In this document: positions 9,123-18,348 of the stretch, one piece after another
How the letters are laid out: each line of letters starts with the position of its first letter
Position numbering within the stretch: the stretch's first letter is position 1
Assembly: GCF_007671675.1 (NCBI RefSeq)
Contig: NZ_VCGW01000007.1
Location: 60,170 to 124,169, forward strand
Direction of reading: 5' to 3'
DNA length: 64,000 nucleotides
Origin: Marinobacter maritimus
GTDB lineage: Bacteria > Pseudomonadota > Gammaproteobacteria > Pseudomonadales > Oleiphilaceae
The notes under the pieces: model-generated
Database searches by the model: none
What the model saw: the letters and a program-made list of their open reading frames with translations, nothing else
What the model was told of the DNA's origin: nothing
Made by a program: the position numbers and the translations under genes

Positions 9123-9341
9123 ATGCACCAGATTATTGTGGACATAAGCATCAGCCCTGACGAGTGGATAAAACTCTATCAGGGCGTTGCTACCGATGTT
9201 CATACCACGGCCCGGGACGGACGCTCAGTCCGTTTCCCGGGCCGTATCCTCTCCAGGTTTTACCTCCAGGACGGCGTGCGGGGCAGCTTCCGTATTCTGT
9301 TCGACGATTCCGGCAAGTTCTCCTCCATCGAAAGACTTTGA
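9123..9341 (+). CDS. DUF2835 family protein
   Basis: 72 residues, starting 5 bases after the htpG stop and so probably co-transcribed. The pattern ISPDEWIKLYQGVATDVH followed by GRSVRFPGRILSRFY matches the small gammaproteobacterial DUF2835 family, whose function is unknown. No signal peptide or membrane segment. Confidence 0.8.
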   Translation: MHQIIVDISISPDEWIKLYQGVATDVHTTARDGRSVRFPGRILSRFYLQDGVRGSFRILFDDSGKFSSIERL

Positions 9342-9347
9342 GTCTCT

Positions 9348-9375
9348 GTTATCGACCCTGCCTGCGATCGATAAC
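9348..9375. promoter_or_regulatory. Inverted repeat between DUF2835 gene and katG
   Basis: GTTATCGA and TCGATAAC are perfect 8-bp arms separated by 12 bases, just past the DUF2835 stop and 113 bases before the katG start. It could be a terminator stem without T-run or an operator for katG. It does not match the OxyR pattern convincingly. Confidence 0.35.
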
Positions 9376-9487
9376 CAAAAACTTTCACATCTTTATTTTT
9401 AATTAATTGTTTTTGGTATGACCCACGGGACTAACCTGATCCTGTAGAAGGCGATTCTTGCCAATGATTCAGGAACAGGAGAATGGT

Positions 9488-11659
9488 ATGTCTCAAAACA
9501 ATACAGGCGGCAAATGCCCCGTGATGCACGGTGCAAACTCTACCGGAAGTCGTAACGTCATGAATTGGTGGCCAGAAGGTCTCAATCTCGACATCCTCCA
9601 CCAGCATGATCGCAAGACCAACCCGCTGGGTGAAGACTTCGATTATCGTGAAGAAGTCAAAAATCTCGATTTCGATGCAATCAAGAAAGATATGCACGCG
9701 CTGATGACAGACAGTCAGGATTGGTGGCCGGCAGACTGGGGCCACTACGGTGGTCTTATGATCCGTATGGCATGGCACTCGGCGGGTACTTATCGTATTG
9801 CAGATGGCCGTGGTGGCGGTGGCACCGGCAATCAGCGCTTTGCGCCGATCAGTTCCTGGCCGGATAACGTCAGCCTCGATAAAGCCCGCCGTTTGCTGTG
9901 GCCGATCAAGAAGAAGTACGGTAACAAGATCAGTTGGGCCGACCTGATTATTCTGGCAGGCACAGTGGCCTATGAGTCCATGGGCCTGCCGTCCTACGGC
10001 TTTTCATTTGGCCGGGAAGACATCTGGCACCCGGAGAAAGACATTTACTGGGGCTCTGAGAAAGAGTGGCTGGCGCCGTCAGATGAGCGTTACGAAGATG
10101 TTGATAAGCCAGACACCATGGAAAACCCGCTGGCAGCCGTGCAGATGGGCCTGATCTATGTAAACCCTGAAGGTGTGAACGGTAAGCCTGACCCGATCAA
10201 GACAGGGGAGCAAGTACGGGTAACGTTTGCCCGTATGGCGATGGACGATGAAGAAACGGCAGCCCTTACTGCTGGCGGACACACGGTTGGTAAATGTCAC
10301 GGTAATGGCGATGCGGGTGCGCTTGGCTCCGAGCCAGAAGCTGGCGATGTGGAAGAGCAGGGCATGGGCTGGAGCAACCCTAATATGAAGGGCAAAGCCA
10401 GTAACGCGGTGACTTCGGGTATCGAAGGTGCCTGGACCACGCATCCGACCAAGTTTGATATGGGCTATTTTGACCTGTTGTTCGGCTATGAGTGGGAACT
10501 GAAGAAAAGCCCGGCTGGTGCGTGGCAGTGGGAACCCATTGATATGCCGAATGAGGTCAAGCCAGTTGATGCCAGCGATCCTTCCATCCGCCACAACCCG
10601 ATCATGACCGATGCGGATATGGCCATGAAGAAGGATCCGAAGTACCGGGCCATTTGTGAAAAGTTCATGGCTGATCCCGAATACTTCAAGGACTGCTTCG
10701 CCCGAGCCTGGTTCAAGCTGACTCACCGTGATCTGGGGCCGAAAGCCCGTTACATAGGCCCGGAAGTACCAGCCGAAGACCTGATCTGGCAGGATCCGGT
10801 ACCGGCAGGCAGCACGGATTACTGCGAAGAAGTGGTCAAGGAAAAGATTGCCGAAAGTGGCCTGAGCATCGGTGAGATGGTCAGCACGGCTTGGGACAGC
10901 GCGCGAACCTACCGTGGTTCAGACATGCGCGGTGGTGCCAACGGCGCCCGTATTCGTCTGGCTCCCCAGAAAGACTGGGAAGGCAACGAACCAGTGCGCC
11001 TGGCGAAGGTGCTCAAGGTGTATGAGCAGATTTCAGCTGACACCGGCGCCAGCGTGGCCGATGTCATTGTTCTGGCCGGCAGCGTGGGTATCGAGCAGGC
11101 TGCAAAAGCCGCGGGCTACAACATTCGCGTTCCTTTCCTGAAGGGCCGTGGCGATGCCACTGACGAGATGACCGATGCGGATTCTTTCGAGCCGCTGGAA
11201 CCGGTTGCAGATGCTTTCCGCAACTGGCTGAAAAAGGATTATGTGGTCAAAGCGGAAGAGCTGATGCTGGACCGTGCTCAATTGATGGGCCTGACAGCAC
11301 CGGAAATGACCGTTCTCGTTGGCGGCATGCGCATGCTTGGAACCAATTACGATGGAACCAAGCACGGGATCTGGACCGGCCGTGAAGGTCAACTGACGAA
11401 TGATTTCTTCGTTAACCTGACTGACATGGGCAATAGCTGGAAGCCCGTGGGCAACAACCTCTATGAGATTCGTGATCGCAAAACCGATCAGTTGAAGTGG
11501 AGCGCGAGCCGCGTGGACCTGGTGTTCGGTTCGAACTCGATCCTGCGCTCTTACGCTGAAGTCTTTGCCCAGGACGACAATCAGGAGAAGTTCGTCAAAG
11601 ACTTCGTTGCTGCCTGGACCAAGGTCATGAACGCGGATCGTTTCGACGTACAGAAATAA
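9488..11659 (+). CDS. katG: Catalase-peroxidase KatG
   Basis: 723 residues from the ATG at 9488, preceded by AGGAG with 6-base spacing; an in-frame TTG at 9458 lacks such a site. Distal haem pocket residues Arg93, Trp96 and His97 are in RMAWHSAGTYR; proximal His is in TAGGHTVGKCHG. The Met-Tyr-Trp adduct partners are present (GLIYVNPEG, EQGMGW). The C-terminal, non-haem duplicated domain is complete. A cytoplasmic bifunctional enzyme removing H2O2. It is followed by a GC-rich hairpin. Confidence 0.97.
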   Translation: MSQNNTGGKCPVMHGANSTGSRNVMNWWPEGLNLDILHQHDRKTNPLGEDFDYREEVKNLDFDAIKKDMHALMTDSQDWWPADWGHYGGLMIRMAWHSAGTYRIADGRGGGGTGNQRFAPISSWPDNVSLDKARRLLWPIKKKYGNKISWADLIILAGTVAYESMGLPSYGFSFGREDIWHPEKDIYWGSEKEWLAPSDERYEDVDKPDTMENPLAAVQMGLIYVNPEGVNGKPDPIKTGEQVRVTFARMAMDDEETAALTAGGHTVGKCHGNGDAGALGSEPEAGDVEEQGMGWSNPNMKGKASNAVTSGIEGAWTTHPTKFDMGYFDLLFGYEWELKKSPAGAWQWEPIDMPNEVKPVDASDPSIRHNPIMTDADMAMKKDPKYRAICEKFMADPEYFKDCFARAWFKLTHRDLGPKARYIGPEVPAEDLIWQDPVPAGSTDYCEEVVKEKIAESGLSIGEMVSTAWDSARTYRGSDMRGGANGARIRLAPQKDWEGNEPVRLAKVLKVYEQISADTGASVADVIVLAGSVGIEQAAKAAGYNIRVPFLKGRGDATDEMTDADSFEPLEPVADAFRNWLKKDYVVKAEELMLDRAQLMGLTAPEMTVLVGGMRMLGTNYDGTKHGIWTGREGQLTNDFFVNLTDMGNSWKPVGNNLYEIRDRKTDQLKWSASRVDLVFGSNSILRSYAEVFAQDDNQEKFVKDFVAAWTKVMNADRFDVQK

Positions 11660-11673
11660 GTCGATAGCAACAG

Positions 11674-11703
11674 GCCGTGCACGCCCATAAGGGAGTGCAC
11701 GGC
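11674..11703 (+). terminator. Hairpin after katG
   Basis: Perfect 9-bp inverted repeat GCCGTGCAC / GTGCACGGC with a 12-base loop, 14 bases past the katG stop. It lacks a T-run, so it is a likely but not classical terminator. Confidence 0.5.
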
Positions 11704-11794
11704 TACCAACTTCCCGCCAAATTCCTTACAATCCGCTCCGCCTGATTTTTGATCAGCTGTATTCTGATTTTCTCTTTCAGCCTCTGGAGCCCTC

Positions 11795-12772
11795 ATGCGA
11801 ATCATCCTCGCCCCGATGGAAGGGCTTGTTGACGCACCTATTCGTGAAACGCTGACGAAAGTTGGTGGTATCGACCGGTGCGTAACCGAGTTTATTCGCG
11901 TGACCCATGGCATGCTGCCACCCCGGATTTTCTACAAGTATGCGCCAGAGCTTTATAACCGGTCCCTCACCCAGGTAGGCACACCGGTCGCCGTTCAGCT
12001 CCTGGGTTCCGATCCGGAACAGATGGGCCGGCATGGGCGCAAGGCGGCGGAGCTTGGTGCTACTCAAGTGGATATCAATTTCGGTTGTCCGGCGAAAACA
12101 GTGAACAAGCACAAAGGTGGTTGTGTGCTGATGCGAGAGCCGGAGTTGATGCATGAGATTGCAGCGACTGTTCGCAAGGCTGTGCCCGCAGGGATTCCGG
12201 TTACCGCTAAAATGCGCCTGGGGTATGACGATCGTTCCATGGGCGTGGCCTGTGCGCAGGCGCTGGAAGCTGCCGGGGCGGAAGAGATCGTGATTCATGC
12301 GCGCAGCAAGGTTGATGGTTATAAGCCGCCGGCGTACTGGGAAGAAATCGCCAAGGCCCGGGAAGCGGTGAAGGCCAAAGTGATTGCCAACGGCGAGATC
12401 TGGACGGTTGCGGATTACTGGCGTTGCCGTGAAGTGTCCGGTTGTGAGGATGTGATGATCGGCCGTGGCCTGATCGCAAGGCCGGATCTGGCACGCAATA
12501 TCAAAGCCAGCCAACAGGGCGTTGAGGTTCCAGACATGACCTGGCCAGAGGCGGCTGCGCTGGTTCGGGAGTACGCGGAAGTGTTGCAAGGCTGGCTTGA
12601 AGACAAGTATGTGACTGGTCGCATCAAGCAGTGGATGAACTTCCTGCGGCAAGGCTTTCCCGAGGCTGAGGCCATCTGGCAGGATGCCCGTAAAATCCGT
12701 GAAGTGGCACCAATGCTCGCCTGCCTGGAACAAAATGCAGCCCCATCACGGAGCGCTATTCGGGCAGCCTGA
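11795..12772 (+). CDS. dusC: tRNA-dihydrouridine(16) synthase DusC
   Basis: 325 residues with a TIM-barrel flavoprotein pattern: APMEGLVDAPIRE at the N-terminus, QLLGSDPEQMGRHG, the Dus signature DINFGCPAKTVNKHKGG with the catalytic Cys, VTAKMRLG, and NGEIWTVADY. The APMEGLVD and NGEIW variants are those of DusC rather than DusA or DusB. It reduces uridine to dihydrouridine in the tRNA D-loop using FMN and NADPH. Monocistronic. Confidence 0.92.
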   Translation: MRIILAPMEGLVDAPIRETLTKVGGIDRCVTEFIRVTHGMLPPRIFYKYAPELYNRSLTQVGTPVAVQLLGSDPEQMGRHGRKAAELGATQVDINFGCPAKTVNKHKGGCVLMREPELMHEIAATVRKAVPAGIPVTAKMRLGYDDRSMGVACAQALEAAGAEEIVIHARSKVDGYKPPAYWEEIAKAREAVKAKVIANGEIWTVADYWRCREVSGCEDVMIGRGLIARPDLARNIKASQQGVEVPDMTWPEAAALVREYAEVLQGWLEDKYVTGRIKQWMNFLRQGFPEAEAIWQDARKIREVAPMLACLEQNAAPSRSAIRAA

Positions 12773-12895
12773 AGCTTACGTTTTCTGATCATCTCTCCCT
12801 TGCCCTCCCTGATTGCGTACTACACTGGTACAGAGTTGTCCTGTGTTCGTAATGACTGTGGCTGGTAAAAACAAAACCACATGGAGGGATCTTTG

Positions 12896-13888
12896 ATGTT
12901 CAAAAAAATGAAATCCGGGGCCGTTAAAGGGCTCGTGAGTGGGGTTTGCCTGTCGCTGGGGCTGGTGTCCGGCGCAGGTGCTGCAGACGGTGATGTAAAG
13001 GTCACGCCTTTGGGAAGCCATGATGGCGAGTTCTGCCCACTGGATCGGGCCATGGTGTTTGAAGACCCCAACGGTACTCGCATTCTTTACGATGCTGGCC
13101 GCACTGTTGCTGGCCCCGATGATCCCCGCCTTGGCAAAATTGACGTAGTGCTGGTGTCGCACATGCATGGCGACCACCTGGGTGATCGTCGTATCAAAGA
13201 AACCAACGCCGGTAGCTGTGGTGGGCCGGAATTCCCAGTGGTCACTCTGCCGCAATCCAACACCGTGGATATTGCGGTAAAAAAACAGTCGAAAATTGTT
13301 ACCGGCAGCGAAATGCCGGCATTTTTCGCCGCCAAGCTTGAAGCGGCCGGCGGCGATTCAGCCAACTCCATGCTGGTGCGCTTTGGAGCGGAGCTTAATG
13401 TCGGTGGTGTGGCCATTACGACTGTGCCAGCAGTTCACAGCAACGGGGTTTCTCCGTCGTTTCTCACCGGCCCGCTGGCGGAGTATCTGAAGGCCGCCGG
13501 CGTTGGCGCGAGTGTCGGGCCGCCGACAGGCTACGTACTGACGTTTTCAAATGGTCTGGTGGTTTATCTCTCCGGCGATACCGGTATTACGGCCGAGCAG
13601 AAGCTGGTGGTGAACGACCACTATGGAGCAGAGCTGGTGGTGATGAATATTGGAGACAACTACACCACCGGGCCCAAAGAGGCGGCCTACGTGATCAATG
13701 ATTTGATCGATCCGAAAGCCGTCATTGCCTCCCATGCCAATGAGCCAGCTACATCCGGTGGAGAGCTGAAGCAGGGTACGAAAACTGCCTTGTTCAGGGA
13801 TCTGGTAAAAGTCCCCATGCACGTTCCATTGAGCGGGCGCACCATCGCCTTCAACGGCGACGGTGGCTGTACGGCTGGGTGTGACTGA
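12896..13888 (+). CDS. Periplasmic MBL-fold metallo-hydrolase
   Basis: 330 residues from the ATG at 12896, which has GGAGGGA seven bases upstream; the earlier ATG at 12881 would put that site inside the gene. A signal peptide (GLVSGVCLSLGLVSGAGA) is followed by a metallo-beta-lactamase fold: HMHGDHLGD gives His89, His91, Asp93 and His94, and later metal ligands lie in AVHSNG and SGDTG. It resembles UlaG/beta-lactamase-like hydrolases but is exported. Substrate unknown. Convergent with the aldolase gene, 2 bases apart. Confidence 0.8.
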   Translation: MFKKMKSGAVKGLVSGVCLSLGLVSGAGAADGDVKVTPLGSHDGEFCPLDRAMVFEDPNGTRILYDAGRTVAGPDDPRLGKIDVVLVSHMHGDHLGDRRIKETNAGSCGGPEFPVVTLPQSNTVDIAVKKQSKIVTGSEMPAFFAAKLEAAGGDSANSMLVRFGAELNVGGVAITTVPAVHSNGVSPSFLTGPLAEYLKAAGVGASVGPPTGYVLTFSNGLVVYLSGDTGITAEQKLVVNDHYGAELVVMNIGDNYTTGPKEAAYVINDLIDPKAVIASHANEPATSGGELKQGTKTALFRDLVKVPMHVPLSGRTIAFNGDGGCTAGCD

Positions 13889-13890
13889 TA

Positions 13891-14904
13891 TCAGCTTTCC
13901 ATGTCCGGTTTATAGCTTCCGGAACAGGCGGCACCGCAGAGTCTGGCCCGCTTGAGCATGGCATGCTGGACAGCCTGCGCGTTATCCAGCATGCCGGCCC
14001 AGGCTTTCTGAGCCGGTTCCTGCAGCGCACGGCCGTAGGAAAAGCTCAGGATCCACGGATGCTGTCCAAGGCTGTTCATTGCGTTCAGGTTGAGGGTGGC
14101 TTCTTCGGGGGTTTGGCCTCCAGAAAGAAAGTTGATGCCCGGAACGGCCGCTGGCACAACCCGCCGGAGAACTCGCAAAGTGGCTTCGGCCACTTCCTCA
14201 GCCGAAGCTTTGGCGCACTCATTTCCGGGCGTGACCATGCTGGGCTTCAGAATCATCGCCTCCAGTTGCACGCGGTGGCGGCGAAGGGCGTTGAACACCT
14301 CTGCAATCACGGCTTCGTTCACTTCTGCAGAGCGCTCGATGGTATGGCCGCCACTAATCAGCACTTCCGGTTCCACAATAGGCACAATGCCTACGGACTG
14401 GCAGAGCGCGGCATAGCGGGCCAGCATTTCGGCGTTGGCTTCCAGCGCCTGGCGTGAGGGCAGGGTGTCGGAGATGTTGTAAACAGCCCGCCACTTGGCA
14501 AAGCGGGCGCCCTGGCTCTTGTAGATTTCCAGCCGGTCGTCAAGGCCGTCCAGACCATAAGTTATTTCATCCCCCAGCGCATTAACCAGCGGCTTCTTGC
14601 CTTTGTCGACTTTAATGCCCGGCACAATGCCCTGGCTTTCCAGCAGTTTGGGGATTGACACTTTATCCAGGCTGCTCTGGCCAAGAGTTTCCTCGAAAAG
14701 AATCACGCCGCTTACAAATTCCCCAAGCTCGGGCGTGGAGAAGATCAGGCTGCGATATTCCCGTCGCTTGTCTTCCGTGGATTCCACACCAACCGCTTTG
14801 AAGCGCTTTGCGATGGTGGGGTGGCTTTCGTCGGCAGCGAGAATGCCCTTGCCGGGTTGAACGAGATCCTGAATCGTTGCAAGCAGTTCGTTTTGAATAC
14901 TCAT
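13891..14904 (-). CDS. Class I fructose-bisphosphate aldolase
   Basis: 337 residues from the ATG at 14904, which has AAGGAG five bases upstream; an in-frame TTG at 14919 is less likely. The N-terminus GKGILAADESHPTIAKRF and the Schiff-base region LEAMILKPSMVTPG are diagnostic of the eukaryotic-type class I enzyme, and GINFLSGGQTPEEATLNLNAMN is typical of the C-terminal part. It cleaves fructose-1,6-bisphosphate in glycolysis and gluconeogenesis, without a metal. Confidence 0.93.
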   Translation of the reverse strand: MSIQNELLATIQDLVQPGKGILAADESHPTIAKRFKAVGVESTEDKRREYRSLIFSTPELGEFVSGVILFEETLGQSSLDKVSIPKLLESQGIVPGIKVDKGKKPLVNALGDEITYGLDGLDDRLEIYKSQGARFAKWRAVYNISDTLPSRQALEANAEMLARYAALCQSVGIVPIVEPEVLISGGHTIERSAEVNEAVIAEVFNALRRHRVQLEAMILKPSMVTPGNECAKASAEEVAEATLRVLRRVVPAAVPGINFLSGGQTPEEATLNLNAMNSLGQHPWILSFSYGRALQEPAQKAWAGMLDNAQAVQHAMLKRARLCGAACSGSYKPDMES

Positions 14905-15085
14905 GGAAGCTCCTTTCAAAGGGTGTGTGTCATGGTGTATTGCGGCTGTGTTATCCCATCAGTGTAGTCCGTTCAGCCGGTGCGGCCGGCGTGGTATGGT
15001 CATAATTTGATCTGAGCTAAGGCAATCATGGGGACATTGGCTTACGCTTGTTAAAACTGGGGCACGTCAAGGACAAAAACCGGGT

Positions 15086-17152
15086 ATGAAAACTGTAATC
15101 AGCGTAAGCCAAGGCTCATCCGAATACGATTACGATCTGGAAACCGAGTTCCTGGGGCACTCCTTCCGGGTTATTCGCGCCGGTACCGACGGGGATCTCG
15201 CGCGCGCTGTTGCGCTCCTGAAGACGTATCATGAGCGAGCAGACGCCTTCGGACTCAGCATGGTCTCCGATCATTATCAGGTCGGGTCTGTGAAGCTGGA
15301 ACATCCGGATACTGCCAAGCTTGAAGCCTGTATTCCAGACAAGCCGATAACGAGCGGATCAGGCCTGCGGGGTATTCTTCAGGAGTGGGCGGTGCGCCAG
15401 ACCCAATCAGAGCTGGGGCATTTCTTTGATAACGCCCGGGTCCTCTTTCTCAATGGGCAGGCCGGTTACCGGGTGGCCAAATCGCTGTCCGAGCATACGG
15501 ACAACCTGTTTTTTGCCGACCCTTATATGGATTTCGGCGTGCCACGGCTGCTTACCTCGCTCAAACAGCTTGAAACCTACAGCTCGTTAACCGCGCCGAT
15601 CATGTTTCGCCCATCCGCCGTAAAGACGGTTGAAACCATGCTCCGCACGCCGCTGTATCGCCTTGGGGAGGGTTTGATAAAAGGCTCCCTGCATCAGGCT
15701 GTGAAAGATGCCCACGTAATTGTTGCCCACATGGGCGATCTGGCCAACTTCACCGCCAAGGAGCTGGATGGCAAAACCGTTATCACCTCCCGCGTATCGG
15801 AAGAGGCTATGGACTGGATGCGCTCCCGCAAAGTGGCGATGGTAGTGGATTACAGCCCGTGGCTGGAAGGACGGCCCGTGGGTGTAAATGTGATGGAAGC
15901 CATGATCAGCGCGGCGCTCTCACGCACCCCGGAGCAACTGGGTGCAGATGACTATCTTAATGTTATCCAGTCTCTGGGTATCGAACCCCGAATTCTCTAC
16001 CCGAACGGCTATCGCCGGATAAACCGCTTTGCCTTTGTGATTCATCCTCTGTCCCAGCAATACCTGACCAAGACAGCGCCGCTGGACTGGGTTGCCAGCG
16101 TGTCGCCGCCGATGGTGATGAACCTGGTGGAAAAGGCCGTGGCGTATGCGCCACCGTTTATCTATTCCAAGGTTACCGGCATCAAGTCGCCTACTGGGGA
16201 CGAAGCGGAAGGCTGGTTGATTACCGTAGGCGGCACGCCCAAGGAAATCATGGCTCACGATCCTGAATTTACCTACACCCGGTTGCTGGCCGCCGCCAAT
16301 CTTGCGAAAAAGCTGGGCGCACAGATTATGGGCCTGGGTGCCTTTACCAAAGTGGTCGGAGATGCCGGCATTACCGTTGCAAAGCGGGCGCCGCTTCCCA
16401 TTACCACCGGCAACAGCTACAGCGCCTCAGGGGCTCTTTGGGCCGCCAAGGATGCGGTAGAGATGATAGACCGCGCAAAAATTGGCAAAAACGGGAAAAT
16501 GACTGGCAAAGCCATGGTCGTGGGTGCAACTGGCGCTATTGGTTCAGTCTGCGCACGTCTGCTCGCCAAAGCGGTGGATGAGATCTACCTGGCGGCGCCG
16601 GAGCCCGCGAAACTGCTGGCGCTGAAAGAAAGCATTGAACAGGAAACTCCGGGTGCCATCGTACACGTGGCAGGCTCCGCCGACCGCGATATCGAAGACA
16701 TGGACATGATCGTGACCGCCACCTCCGGAGCGGGCAAGCGTATCCTGGACATCACCAGGGTAAAACCCGGTTGCGTGATCACGGATGTGGCCCGCCCTCT
16801 GGATATACCGGCGGAAGACGTAGCCAAACGCCCTGATGTGCTGGTGATCGAATCCGGAGAAGTTCAGTTGCCCGGTAACGTGCACATGAAAAATATTGGC
16901 CTGCCCGAAGGCGTGGCCTATGCCTGCCTGGCGGAAACCATCGTGCTGGCCCTGGAGGCGCGCTTCGAGAACTTCACGCTTGGCCGTAACATCGAGTGGG
17001 AAAAGGTTCGGGATATATACAAGCTGGGCCTGAAACACGGCATGACGCTGGCGGCCATCTCTGGCGTGAACGGCGTATTCAGCGAAGAAGACTTCGAAAG
17101 AGTGAGGGTGTTGGCGGCAAAACGTGATGCGGGGGAAGCCGTCGAAACGTAA
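15086..17152 (+). CDS. Long acyl-ACP reductase-like (AAR-like) dehydrogenase
   Basis: 688 residues. The C-terminal half (about 375-670) follows the layout of cyanobacterial acyl-ACP reductase: MGLGAFTKVVGDAG, then TTGNSYSA (440-447), a Rossmann VVGATGAIGS motif (478-487), and YACLAETIVLALE with a cysteine at 614 where AAR carries the thioester-forming Cys, followed by FTLGRNIEWEK. The N-terminal 370 residues have no counterpart in AAR and are not recognised. Inferred role: NAD(P)H reduction of a fatty acyl thioester to an aldehyde, or a related oxidoreductase reaction. Monocistronic. Confidence 0.65.
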   Translation: MKTVISVSQGSSEYDYDLETEFLGHSFRVIRAGTDGDLARAVALLKTYHERADAFGLSMVSDHYQVGSVKLEHPDTAKLEACIPDKPITSGSGLRGILQEWAVRQTQSELGHFFDNARVLFLNGQAGYRVAKSLSEHTDNLFFADPYMDFGVPRLLTSLKQLETYSSLTAPIMFRPSAVKTVETMLRTPLYRLGEGLIKGSLHQAVKDAHVIVAHMGDLANFTAKELDGKTVITSRVSEEAMDWMRSRKVAMVVDYSPWLEGRPVGVNVMEAMISAALSRTPEQLGADDYLNVIQSLGIEPRILYPNGYRRINRFAFVIHPLSQQYLTKTAPLDWVASVSPPMVMNLVEKAVAYAPPFIYSKVTGIKSPTGDEAEGWLITVGGTPKEIMAHDPEFTYTRLLAAANLAKKLGAQIMGLGAFTKVVGDAGITVAKRAPLPITTGNSYSASGALWAAKDAVEMIDRAKIGKNGKMTGKAMVVGATGAIGSVCARLLAKAVDEIYLAAPEPAKLLALKESIEQETPGAIVHVAGSADRDIEDMDMIVTATSGAGKRILDITRVKPGCVITDVARPLDIPAEDVAKRPDVLVIESGEVQLPGNVHMKNIGLPEGVAYACLAETIVLALEARFENFTLGRNIEWEKVRDIYKLGLKHGMTLAAISGVNGVFSEEDFERVRVLAAKRDAGEAVET

Positions 17153-17171
17153 TCAGGCGCCGGGCACCCGA

Positions 17172-17438
17172 TTATCGCAATTGGCTATCCTTACTGCCTC
17201 GGCGGTTGATGCCACCAGACGCTGATTCCTGTTTTTCCAGCGCCGCCTGGCAATTTACGCACAGGCGGACGCCGGGAATGGCGTTGCGCCTTGCCTCTGG
17301 AATAGGGCAGTCACATTCCTCACAGAATTCAGCGCTTTCACCCGAGCCAAGCCGGCTGCGCGCCTCTGCTACGGCATCTTCTACACTGGCATCGATCTGA
17401 TCCTGCACTGCCCCATCGCGGGCCCATCCACCAGCCAT
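17172..17438 (-). CDS. DksA/TraR-type C4 zinc-finger protein
   Basis: 88 residues. The zinc finger CEECDCPIPEARRNAIPGVRLCVNCQ (about residues 39-64) has the spacing of the short YbiI/TraR-like DksA relatives. It lacks the long coiled coil of DksA but has a short helix before the finger. Probable RNA-polymerase secondary-channel binding or general regulatory role; unproven for the short forms. Convergent with the AAR-like gene. Confidence 0.82.
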   Translation of the reverse strand: MAGGWARDGAVQDQIDASVEDAVAEARSRLGSGESAEFCEECDCPIPEARRNAIPGVRLCVNCQAALEKQESASGGINRRGSKDSQLR

Positions 17439-17589
17439 AACGCTGCTCCTGTGAAATGCTCAACCTGTCGCTTGCCTTCAGCATACCAAAGCCGCAGTGA
17501 TCGGGCTAAAGTAGTGCCTCGTACCAGTCAACGAGTGTAATGAAAACGGCAATGCCAACTCGTCATCCCCAGTGAGAAAAGGAAGCAGA

Positions 17590-18348
17590 ATGCTCGCAAG
17601 AAAGAAGGCACAGCGCCGCGGTGGTAAATGGCCGCTGATAACGGCTTGGCTCGGTTTAATTCTACTGATTGTTGCAGGTGTGATGATGGCTGCAGCCGGG
17701 CCAGCCTACAGGGCTGAGTTAATTGAACTGGGAACATCTTTCACATGGCTGCGCCAGGGCGCACAGCTGGCGTTGGGTGCTGCAGTGCTTGGCCTGATAA
17801 CCGTGGTGTTTGCCGGCATACTTCGGCGCTGGCGTCCGGCTCTTGTGGGTGCCTTGGTAAGCGCAGCGGTTGTGGCTTTAGTCGCCATGCCCATGCAGAT
17901 GAAACAGCGCGCCCAGAGTGTGCCGCCCATCCACGACATCACCACGGATATGAACAATCCGCCCGCCTTTACGCTGCTGGCTGCCGCCCGCGAGGAAGCA
18001 CCCAATGCCGTGGAATATCCGGGAGCGGAAACCGCACGCCAGCAAAAGGCGGCATATCCGGAGCTAAAGTCCATTACCTTGGCCATGCCGATGACCCGCG
18101 CAATGGACGCTGCGAAAGCGACCGTACAAGCCCGCGGTTGGGAAATTGCAGGATCTACCGAAAACACCCTCGAAGCCACCGCAACCACCCGCTGGTTCGG
18201 CTTTAAGGACGACGTGGCGATTCGCATGACAGAAACCCAGAGCGGTGTGCAGGTGGACATGCGGTCAGCATCAAGGGTAGGGAAGAGCGATCTCGGTACC
18301 AACGCCGAGCGGATTCAGGCGTTCCTTGAGGATTTGGCGAAACAATGA
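17590..18348 (+). CDS. DUF1499 family membrane protein
   Basis: 252 residues from the ATG at 17590 (AAGGAAG upstream); the ORF also permits a GTG at 17572. Three membrane segments in the first 115 residues (ITAWLGLILLIVAGVMMAAAG, AQLALGAAVLGLITVVFAGIL, ALVGALVSAAVVALVAM) precede a soluble DUF1499 domain (PPIHDITTDMNNPPAF; KAAYPELKSI; LEATATTRWFGFKDDVAIR). Function unknown. The stop overlaps the next start by ATGA. Confidence 0.8.
   Translation: MLARKKAQRRGGKWPLITAWLGLILLIVAGVMMAAAGPAYRAELIELGTSFTWLRQGAQLALGAAVLGLITVVFAGILRRWRPALVGALVSAAVVALVAMPMQMKQRAQSVPPIHDITTDMNNPPAFTLLAAAREEAPNAVEYPGAETARQQKAAYPELKSITLAMPMTRAMDAAKATVQARGWEIAGSTENTLEATATTRWFGFKDDVAIRMTETQSGVQVDMRSASRVGKSDLGTNAERIQAFLEDLAKQ

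Noticed and set aside
9348..9375. OxyR operator before katG
   Set aside because: The palindrome GTTATCGA/TCGATAAC does not fit the spaced ATAG-type OxyR pattern; kept only as an unassigned inverted repeat.
9458..9487. TTG start extending katG by ten codons
   Set aside because: The ATG at 9488 has a proper AGGAG site and KatG proteins begin there; the extension contains that site.
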